The notes under the pieces were generated by a model. It saw only the letters and a list, made by a program, of their open reading frames with translations. It searched no databases and was not told the origin of the DNA. From NCBI GenBank assembly GCA_964247055.1, contig OZ176051.1, positions 8,556,001-8,620,000 of the forward strand: DNA of 64,000 nucleotides, given 5' to 3'. This DNA is from Paragordius varius. Lineage: Eukaryota; Nematomorpha. The translations under genes and the position numbers were made by a program. Of the stretch, positions 26,201 to 36,800 are shown one piece after another; position 1 is the first letter of the stretch, and each line of letters starts with the position of its first letter.

Positions 26201-29200
26201 GTAGGATAAAAAGGAACTTTAGAAACGGATAAAGAAGATAAGAAGAAGAAACTTTAGAAACGGATGAAGGGGATAAGAAGAAGAAACTTTAGAAACGGAC
26301 GAAGGGGAGGATAAAAAGAAACTTTAGAAACGGATGAAGGGGAGGATAAAAAGAAACTTTAGAAACAGACGAAGGGGATAAGAAGAAGAAACTTTAGAAA
26401 CGGATGAAGGGGATAAGAAGAAGGAACTTTAGAAACGGACGAAAGGGAGGATAAAAAGGAACTTTAGAAACGGACAAAGGGGATAAGAAGAAGAAACTTT
26501 AGAAACGGATGAAGGGGATAAGAAGAAGGAACTTTAGAAACGGACGAAGGGTATAAGAAGAAGGAACTTTAGAAACGGATGAATGGGATAAGAAGAAGAA
26601 ACTTTAGAAACGGATGAAGGGGATAAGAAGAAGGAACTTTAGAAACGGACGAAGGGGAGGATAAAAAGGAACTTTAGAAACGGACAAAGGGGATAAGAAG
26701 AAGGAACTTTAGAAACGGATGAAGGGGATAAGAAGTAGGAATTTTAGAAACGGATGAAGGGGATAAGAAGAAGGAACTTTAGAAACGGACGAAGGGGATA
26801 AGAAGAACGAACTTTAGAAACGGATGAATGGGATAAGAAGAAGGAAATTTAGAAACGTATGAAGGGATAAGAAGAAGGAACTTTAGAAACAGATGAAAGG
26901 GATAAGAAGAAGGAACTTTAGAAACGGATGAATGGGATAAGAAGAAGGAACTTTAGAAACGGACGAAGAGGATAAGAAGAAGAAACTTGAGAAACGCAAG
27001 GGGATAAGAAGAATGAACTTTAGAAACGGATAAAGGGGATAAGAAGAAGGAATTTAGAAACGGATGAAAGGGATAAGAAGAAGGAATTTTAGAAACGGAT
27101 GAATGGGATAAGAAGAAGGAACTTTAGAAACGGACGAAGAGGATAAGAAGAAGAAACTTTAGAAACGGATGAAGGGGATAAGAAGAAGGAACTTTAGAAA
27201 CGGACGAAGAGGATAAGAAGAAGAAACTTTAGAAACGGACGAAGGGGATAAGAAGGAGGAAATTTAGAAACGTATGAAGGGATAAGAAGAAGGAACTTTA
27301 GAAACAGATGAAAGGGATAAGAAGAAGGAACTTTAGAAACGGATGAATGGGATAAGAAGAAGGAACTTTAGAAACGGACGAAGAGGATAAGAAGAAGAAA
27401 CTTGAGAAACGCAAGGGGATAAGGAGAAGGAACCTTAGAAACGGATGAAGGGGATAAGAAGAAGGAACTTTAGAAACGGATGAAAGGGATAAGAAGAAGG
27501 AACTTTAGAAACGGATGAATGGGATAAGAAGAAGAAACTTTAGAAACGGATGAAGGGGATAAGAAGAAGGAACTTTAGAAACGGACGAAGGGGAGGATAA
27601 AAAGGAACTTTAGAAACGGACAAAGGGGATAAGAAGAAGGAACTTTAGAAACGGATGAAGGGGATAAGAAGTAGGAATTTTAGAAACGGATGAAGGGGAT
27701 AAGAAGAGGGAACTTTAGAAACGGACGAAGGGGATAAGAAGAACGAACTTTAGAAACGGATGAATGGGATAAGAAGAAGGAACTTTAGAAACGGATGAAG
27801 GGGATAAGAAGAAGGAACTTTCGAAACCGACGAAGAGGATAAGAAGAGGAAACTTTAGAAACGGATGAAGGGGATAAGAAGAAGGAACTTTAGAAACGGA
27901 TGAATGGGATAAGAAGAAGGAACTTTAGAAACGGACGAAGGGGATAAGAAGAAGGAACTTTAGAAACGGATGAAGGGGATAAGAAGAAGGAACTTTAGAA
28001 ACGGACGAAGAGGATAAGAAGAGGAAACTTTAGAAACGGATGAAGGGGATAAGAAGAAGGAACTTTAGAAACGGACTAAGGGGATAAGAAGAAGGAACTT
28101 TAGAAACGGACGAAGGGGATAAGAAGAACGAACTTTAGAAACGGATGAATGGGATAAGAAGAAGGAACTTTTGAAACGGACGAAGGGGATAAGAAGAAGG
28201 AACTTTAGAAACGGATGAAGGGGATAAGAAGAAGAAACTTTAGAAACGCACGAAGAGGATAAGAAGAAGAAACTTTAGAAACGGATGAAGGGGATAAGAA
28301 GAAGGAACTTTAGAAACGGACGAAGAGGATAAGAAGAGGAAACTTTATAAACGGATGAAGGGGATAAGAAGAAGGAACTTTAGAAACGGACGAAGAGGAT
28401 AAGAAGAGGAAACTTTAGAAACGGATGAAGGGGATAAGAAGAAGGAACTTTAGAAACGGACGAAGGGGATAAGAAGAAGGAACTTTAGAAACGGATTAAG
28501 GGGATAAGAAGTAGGAATTTTAGAAGCGGACGAAGAGGATAAGAAGAAGAAACTTTAGAAACGGACGAAGGGGATAAGAAGAAGGAAATTTAGAAACGTA
28601 TGAAGGGATAAGAAGAAGGAACTTTAGAAACAGATGAAAGGGATAAGAAGAAGGAACTTTAGAAACGGATGAATGGGATAAGAAGAAGGAACTTTAGAAA
28701 CGGACGAAGAGGATAAGAAGAAGAAACTTGAGAAACGCAAGGGGATAAGGAGAAGGAACCTTAGAAACGGATGAAGGGGATAAGAAGAAGGAACTTTAGA
28801 AACGGATGAAAGGGATAAGAAGAAGGAACTTTAGAAACGGATGAATGGGATAAGAAGAAGAAACTTTAGAAACGGATGAAGGGGATAAGAAGAAGGAACT
28901 TTAGAAACGGACGAAGGGGAGGATAAAAAGGAACTTTAGAAACGGACAAAGGGGATAAGAAGAAGGAACTTTAGAAACGGATGAAGGGGATAAGAAGTAG
29001 GAATTTTAGAAACGGATGAAGGGGATAAGAAGAGGGAACTTTAGAAACGGACGAAGGGGATAAGAAGAACGAACTTTAGAAACGGATGAATGGGATAAGA
29101 AGAAGGAACTTTAGAAACGGATGAAGGGGATAAGAAGAAGGAACTTTCGAAACCGACGAAGAGGATAAGAAGAGGAAACTTTAGAAACGGATGAAGGGGA

Positions 29201-32103
29201 TAAGAAGAAGGAACTTTAGAAACGGATGAATGGGATAAGAAGAAGGAACTTTAGAAACGGACGAAGGGGATAAGAAGAAGGAACTTTAGAAACGGATGAA
29301 GGGGATAAGAAGAAGGAACTTTAGAAACGGACGAAGAGGATAAGAAGAGGAAACTTTAGAAACGGATGAAGGGGATAAGAAGAAGGAACTTTAGAAACGG
29401 ACTAAGGGGATAAGAAGAAGGAACTTTAGAAACGGACGAAGGGGATAAGAAGAACGAACTTTAGAAACGGATGAATGGGATAAGAAGAAGGAACTTTTGA
29501 AACGGACGAAGGGGATAAGAAGAAGGAACTTTAGAAACGGATGAAGGGGATAAGAAGAAGAAACTTTAGAAACGCACGAAGAGGATAAGAAGAAGAAACT
29601 TTAGAAACGGATGAAGGGGATAAGAAGAAGGAACTTTAGAAACGGACGAAGAGGATAAGAAGAGGAAACTTTATAAACGGATGAAGGGGATAAGAAGAAG
29701 GAACTTTAGAAACGGACGAAGAGGATAAGAAGAGGAAACTTTAGAAACGGATGAAGGGGATAAGAAGAAGGAACTTTAGAAACGGACGAAGGGGATAAGA
29801 AGAAGGAACTTTAGAAACGGATTAAGGGGATAAGAAGTAGGAATTTTAGAAGCGGACGAAGAGGATAAGAAGAAGAAACTTTAGAAACGGACGAAGGGGA
29901 TAAGAAGAAGGAAATTTAGAAACGTATGAAGGGATAAGAAGAAGGAACTTTAGAAACAGATGAAAGGGATAAGAAGAAGGAACTTTAGAAACGGATGAAT
30001 GGGATAAGAAGAAGGAACTTTAGAAACGGACGAAGAGGATAAGAAGAAGAAACTTGAGAAACGCAAGGGGATAAGAAGAAGGAACTTTAGAAACGGATGA
30101 AGGGGATAAGAAGAAGGAACTTTAGAAACGGATGAAAGGGATAAGAAGAAGGAACTTTAGAAACGGATGAATGGGATAAGAAGAAGAAACTTTAGAAACG
30201 GATGAAGGGGATAAGAAGAAGGAACTTTAGAAACGGACGAAGGGGAGGATAAAAAGGAACTTTAGAAACGGACAAAGGGGATAAGAAGAAGGAACTTTAG
30301 AAACGGATGAAGGGGATAAGAAGTAGGAATTTTAGAAACGGATGAAGGGGATAAGAAGAAGGAACTTTAGAAACGGACGAAGGGGATAAGAAGAACGAAC
30401 TTTAGAAACGGATGAATGGGATAAGAAGAAGGAAATTTAGAAACGTATGAAGGGATAAGAAGAAGGAACTTTAGAAACAGATGAAAGGGATAAGAAGAAG
30501 GAACTTTAGAAACGGATGAATGGGATAAGAAGAAGGAACTTTAGAAACGGACGAAGAGGATAAGAAGAAGAAACTTGAGAAACGCAAGGGGATAAGAAGA
30601 ATGAACTTTAGAAACGGATAAAGGGGATAAGAAGAAGGAATTTAGAAACGGATGAAAGGGATAAGAAGAAGGAATTTTAGAAACGGATGAATGGGATAAG
30701 AAGAAGGAACTTTAGAAACGGACGAAGAGGATAAGAAGAAGGAACTTTAGAAACGGATGAAGGGGATAAGAAGAAGGAACTTTAGAAACGGATGAAAAGG
30801 ATAAGAAGAAGGAACTTTAGAAACGGATGAAGGGGATACGAAGAAGGAACTTTAGAAACGGACGAAGAGGATAAGAAGATGAAACTTTAGAAACGGACGA
30901 AGGGGATAAGAAAAAAGAACTTTAGAAACGGATGAAAGGGATAAGAAGAAGGAACTTTAGAAACGGATGAAGGGGATAAGAAGAAGAAACTTTAGAAACG
31001 GATGAAAGGGATAAGAAGAAGGAACTCTAGAAATGGATGAATGGGATAAGAAGAAGCAACTTTGGAAACGAACGAAGGGGATAAGAAGAAGGTTTAGAAA
31101 CATATGAATAGGATAAGAAGAAGGAACTTTAGAAACGGATGAAGGGGATAAGAAGAAGGAACTTTAGAAACGGATGAATGCGATAAGAAGAAGGAACTTT
31201 AGAAACAGATGAAAGGCATAAGATGAAGGAACTTTAGAAACGGATGAAGGGGATAAGAAGAAGGAACTTTAGAAACGGATGAATGGGATAAGAAGAAGGA
31301 ACTTTAGAAACGGACGAAGGGGATAAGAAGAAGGAATTTTAGAAACGGACGAAGAGGATAAGAAGATGAAACTTTAGAAACGGACGAAGGGGATAAGAAA
31401 AAAGAACTTTAGAAACGGATGAAAGGGATAAGAAGAAGAAACTTTAGAAACGGATGAAGGGGATACGAAGAAGGAACTTTAGAAACGGACGAAGAGGATA
31501 AGAAGATGAAACTTTAGAAACGGACGAAGGGGATAAGAAAAAAGAACTTTAGAAACGGATGAAAGGGATAAGAAGAAGGAACTTTAGAAACGGATGAAGG
31601 GGATAAGAAGAAGAAACTTTAGAAACGGATGAAAGGGATAAGAAGAAGGAACTTTAGAAACGGATGAATGGGATAAGAAGAAGGAACTTTGGAAACGAAC
31701 GAAGGGGATAAGAAGAAGGTTTAGAAACATATGAATAGGATAAGAAGAAGGAACTTTAGAAACGGATGAAGGGGATAAGAAGAAGGAACTTTAGAAACGG
31801 ATGAATGGGATAAGAAGAAGGAAATTTAGAAACAGATGAAAGGCATAAGAAGAAGGAACTTTAGAAACGGATGAAGGGGATAAGAAGAAGGAACTTTAGA
31901 AACGGACGAAGGGGATAAGAAGAAGGAACTTTAGAAACGGATGAAGGGGATAAGAAGAAGGAACTATAGAAACGGAAAATGGATAAGAAGAAGGAACTTT
32001 AGAAACGGATGAATGGGATAAGAAGATGGAACTTTTGAAACGGACGAAGAGGATAAGAAGAAGAAACTTTAGAAACGGACGAAAGGGATAAGAAGAAGGA
32101 ACT
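5214..32103 (+). repeat. 35-bp purine-rich satellite array, main body
   Basis: About 26.9 kb, or roughly 770 tandem monomers of 35 bp (consensus core ctttagaaacggatgaaggg plus gataagaagaagg), all in one orientation. The top strand is about 80% purine. Variants recur in fixed order (gacgaagagg, gatgaatggg, gatgaaaggg, gaagtaggaatttt, aacgcaaggggataag, ggtttagaaacacatgaatagg), revealing nested higher-order repeats. Spacings of one variant pair are 735, 1120, 419, 2065 and 770 bp, mostly exact multiples of 35. A 1,326-bp unit is tandemly repeated at about 27.2-30.1 kb, and a segment at about 16.3-18.3 kb recurs 9,918 bp downstream. No genes, spacers or inversions are seen inside. A centromeric or other heterochromatic role is possible but unproven. 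Confidence 0.97.
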
Positions 32104-32460
32104 TTATAAACGGATGAAGCGGATAAGAATGATGGAAAATTGGAAATGAATGGAAATGTGAAGCAGGATAAAAGTAACGGATGAAATAATTATGAAGAAG
32201 TATAGAAACAGAATAATAAGAAGAAGAGTGAAATTATTGGAACGGATGAAGTGGATAAGGGTTGAACCATCGTAACGGATGAAGGGGGTATGCAGAAGGC
32301 TGGAACTATAGAAACGGATATTGGATATCAATAAAGGTGAAACTATGTACCCGAATAAAGCATTTATGGAAAAGGGTGGAATTATTGATACGGATGAAGG
32401 GGATATGAAAAAGAGTGGACTTTAGAAACATAGGATAGGGATATGAATAAGAGTGGCGGA
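32104..32460 (+). repeat. Degenerate edge of the 35-bp satellite
   Basis: Recognisable but increasingly corrupted monomers: pieces such as aacggatgaa and ggataag recur at irregular spacing with indels (for example near 32175, 32240, 32278, 32390). After about 32460 the satellite is no longer recognisable. This is the pattern expected where unequal exchange no longer homogenises the array end. Confidence 0.88.
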
Positions 32461-32469
32461 TTTTTAAAA

Positions 32470-33440
32470 CGTACACAACGTGTACACGCTTCTTGAGAAA
32501 GTGCTTTCAACCGATTATTTGTTTAAAAATCTCATTTTACATTTGGACTGAGGGCTAATTTAAAAAGGGTTGTGCCCCTCCACGCAATAACAATTCTTAA
32601 AGTACACTATTGAAGCTTCAGCCTACATGTTTTCCAAAAAATTGCTTTAACATCAATATTTTCTTAAAGCCCCTGGACACTAAATATTCTTAAACTTTTA
32701 ATTTTTTAAAAACTGAATGTTCCCGCACGTTTTCGGGATCGTAAGCCAAAGCCAACAATTATAAAAATCCCGCTTTTTCATAAATATGCGATATTAGGGG
32801 CTATTTTACAAGAGAACTTAATCACCCTCTCCGCTTCAAAACGTTAAAGTACATTATTGATACTAAATAAGCCCACATGTTTTTGGAAACTAAACTTAAA
32901 ATTTTGGGGACTCCATTTTTAAATAAACATGATTTTTACACGGGTGGGGAAAAATACTTAAAAAAGATAGTCACTTCGGGGCAATTAACAACAATAAAAA
33001 AAGTAAATTATTGAAACTGACTATGCCCACTCATTTTCGGTATCGTTTGCCAAACCTATAAATTCATAAGTGTAGTGTGTTACTAAACTCAAAGGCTAAT
33101 TTAAAGCAAGGGCTTAGTTCGCCGTTTATAAGACATTATAAAGAGTGTACCATTCAAACTGAATCTGCCCACGTTTTCCGAAAACATTGTTCAAATCTGA
33201 AATTTAGGGTCATCACCGGTTACACGGCGTTTGGCAAAACTTGGGGATTTAATTAAAAAGAACTTGTCACTGTCGGCGTATCACTGAATGATTAAATAAT
33301 TTTTACTTTGGAATCGAAATGGCCTCATTCGTTTTCCCCAAATCTTATTCAAACCTACACCTTTTATTAATTAATTCGAAGATTCGCCTTAGCGATTAAA
33401 GTTAAATAAAAATAGCAGCAAAGAGTTTTTGATGAGTTAT
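32470..33440 (+). repeat. Diverged tandem repeat of about 150 bp, about six units
   Basis: An anchor motif of the form GCCCACatgTTTTCgg occurs at 32621, 32721, 32871, 33025, 33177 and 33322, giving spacings of 100, 150, 154, 152 and 145 bp. Each anchor is preceded by a related block (aaagtacattattgaaactg-like) and, further upstream, by gggctaatttaaaaag-like and tcaccctcc-like blocks. Units are strongly diverged from one another and AT-rich, with no sustained open frame. It lies directly between the 35-bp satellite and the first gene. A short hairpin (gtacac-aac-gtgtac, 32471-32485) marks the left edge. Confidence 0.7.
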
Positions 33441-33442
33441 AC

Positions 33443-33821
33443 AATTTTACATATTTAAAATTTTTTAAAGGATGTGCTTTAATAGCTAAAAGCATATTTT
33501 TATATTTTGCTATCATCTTAAATACTTTTTAGGACATTCAGTTTTTAAATCTCTCCAGGGTATAAAACCACCCCAAAAGTTACTTCATTAAAATGTTAAG
33601 AAAAAATTAACTTTAATATAATTGTCCTTGACGTATTTTTTAAGAACAAATCGTACCCATGCAATATCATGATAATATCTGTACATAGAATAATCTAAAG
33701 GGGTCATAAATGCTTTTTTATGGTCGTAATATTAGTAATTTAATTTTTGCCCGATAGCAATGGATAAAAACCATATCGTAAACACCCATTCGAAATTTCA
33801 TCTGCGAGGCTCATATGTGAT
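33443..33821. other. Upstream region of USP8, no gene seen
   Basis: AT-rich sequence between the diverged 150-bp repeat and the USP8 start codon. It presumably holds the USP8 promoter and 5' UTR. I see no sure TATA box, no upstream exon and no repeat. Confidence 0.5.
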
Positions 33822-36800
33822 ATGGAAAAAATCACATTGGCCGATTCTTTGGCCAATTTAAATTCCTACATAAATGTTGACACACTTTTGAAAGGCAAAC
33901 CTGTTGCTATGATAATTAATGCTGCGGCTAAATTGTTCAATAAAGCTAAAGATTATCATGAATTAGGGGATCTAGAAATGGCCTATATAACTTACATGAA
34001 GTATTTCCAATGTTTTCGGGTCGTTCAAAACTCAAAAGATTATGCCAAAAACAAGCTCTTTTATGATCAATTAATGGGATACCGCCAAATTGAATCCCTA
34101 AAAAGAGCAGAAGATTTATCCAGACTTTTGCAAGAAGAGTAATAAATATATTATAATTCTATAGATATGATAAACGAAATTGTATAAATCACACAAACGA
34201 ATTGTTAGATTATATTCAACCTGTTGAATCGAATGAATTTAATATAACCGAATGCGAAATGGATATTTTGGAAAAGCAACGAAATATTTTGGTGATTGAT
34301 ATGAGAGCAAGAAATGAATATCAGAAAAAATCTTTGGATTTTGATCCTCAAATTAATATTCCATTTGGAATATTTGATTATGAGTATATTTATATATATA
34401 TTATTAGTATTACTTCAATAGAGCTTAATGAATGGTTAGAAGATATAAATCAAAACACAACTTTGATTTGGAAAAATATAAAGACCTATCAAAATATTTT
34501 ACTTGTCGATGAGACTGGAAATCAATGTATTCCGTTAATTCATGCATTTTTGGAAAAAGTTTTGATTATTATTTGTCATATTTAAAAATATAGATTAATA
34601 TTCAACCCGAACAAAAAGTATATTATCTTAAGAACGGGTTAGAAAAATTAAAACTTTGCCCAAACATGGGTATGGTCAAAAATGCATCTGAAGTAAAAAC
34701 GAAAGAATCTCAAAAGAAATTGGATAAGAAAAAAGTTTTACCTTTAACTGAATCATCTATGCAATCTGAAGACTATATAATAGAGAATGATAAAATTGAT
34801 TTTAAAAATATTTACCCAAAAGCAGACGAATACGAGGTGGGACCTTATAACATTTGTTAAAAATGCATTATTTGATTATATGTTTTTATTGTTAGATTAC
34901 TAAAAAAGAAACAATTCACTCAAATAAAAATAAGTACGTTCAGACAAATTTAGAATCTTCTATTGATTCTCCTATCTATGCAAATAAGGTTCAAAAATAT
35001 CTAATATGTAGATTTTATATAATACTGCAACGAATATGAGATATACGCAGCAACGAGCAGGTTTATTTTTAAAATAATAATTTTATTAAATCCCTTTTTT
35101 ATGGGGATAAATTTGTCAACTTACCTATCTCTTTATTGAAAAATAGATTTTATTTTTAAATAAATATTTTAATAACATATACCTATATATTTTTCACTAA
35201 TTATTAAATATTTAAAAAATAAATTTTTATAATACTTTAATTAGGAATATTTTTATATTTGACAATTTTAACACTCACATCGTTATAAATAAAAAAAATT
35301 TGAAATAGCACATTTACATTAATTTTTTTAGCTTTCCATAAACCCTTTTTGCTGCACATTTTTGCGCACAAAAAATTAAGCTGCTGACCAATAATTCATA
35401 TATTTTTATTTTTTTGTGAAAGATATTTTTGGGGATCCGTGTATTCATAAAAAATGTTTGACTCCATATTACATTTTAATTATTCAGTCAATAGGACTCT
35501 GGCCCAAAACCCTTTGTATGACATCGCTACCATTCAACCACAACATGAGTATTATTCTTTTCAACCATTTTTAAACGTTGTATCATCCACCGTCTCACAA
35601 AATATTCACCCATATGAATCTAACTATCGTTGCACATCAAATAACTTTACAGTTCCAATTGTACGTCCCTCTCTTGAACCCCAAAAAGCGTTTTACCATT
35701 ACCATCATCACAACAACAATATTGCCGAAAGTTTTATCAATCCTCCCTTATTAACTACTGATGTTAGAAAAACAATGATGCAAAAAACACGATCAGATCC
35801 CGATTTAGTGCAAAGCGGTTGTCATTCAATCGCCCTTCCCCAATTCGTGGCGGCTAGTGATGATTTTGATTATAATGTTGGTCGTCCTATTAACATGCAT
35901 AATAATTCAAATAAACCATTGAAAGCACAATTAGCACCAAGTGGACAATATATTGATAATCTCATGAAAAGGCTAACAATGACTGCATTAATGGATGATG
36001 AATCCAATAAATCAGTGCCTGTACCGAAATCACAAGAGAAAAAAGTATATAATTTATATTATATGACATAAATAACAGAGTCACCGTTGCTTTTTTAAAT
36101 CCCTTATATTTGAAACGACCGATACCATAACCATATGATTCGATACCACTTTTGGGATTTAATTAGCGACAGATATGTAAACATACACAAAAATGTCCGT
36201 TTCCCTACTTTTTCGTTTTTTTTAAAAAAATTTGTATATGATATTAAAACATATATTATATTTCATAGGCATTTACCAATCCAATCATTCCACCTACCTA
36301 CAACCGGGAACAAAAACCTAAAGCAATGATACCCATTCTTTCACTTAATAATCATTCCAGGCCAGTGGGAAATGCCCAAAACTATGTTTGTTTAAGCGAA
36401 TCAGATGACCACTCTAATAATCATACCTCCTCAAGTTTAAATTTAAGTCAATCCACTTTAAACTCTAAAGATTTTAATGATTCTGAACTGACTGATAGCA
36501 TGCATAAAATTGGAGTTGTTTCACCTACTAACAACCCGAGTGATTTAATTCAACAAAAGCTGACACGGATTAGCAAAAACAAACAATCACTTCCTATCAT
36601 GCCTTTATCCATTTGTACGTCTGATGATAATGATATCTCAATCGACCTCGATAATGGTTTCTCTGATGACAGCCATACTCAAAGTCATAATAATAATTAT
36701 TACACAGAAATTAGGGATGAATTATCTTATAAACATTACAATAATTTTGACACAATAAATAATGGTGATAAAATTGCAAGTATATCAGACAGTTCATTAA

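Noticed and set aside
1-32103. CRISPR-like regular short repeats
   Set aside because: There are no unique spacers; repeats are directly contiguous, the genome is eukaryotic and no cas genes are present. It is a tandem satellite.
1-32103. Telomeric or CENP-B-box sequence in the 35-bp monomer
   Set aside because: The monomer contains neither TTAGGG-type tandem units nor a match to the CENP-B box. Centromere identity cannot be claimed from sequence alone.
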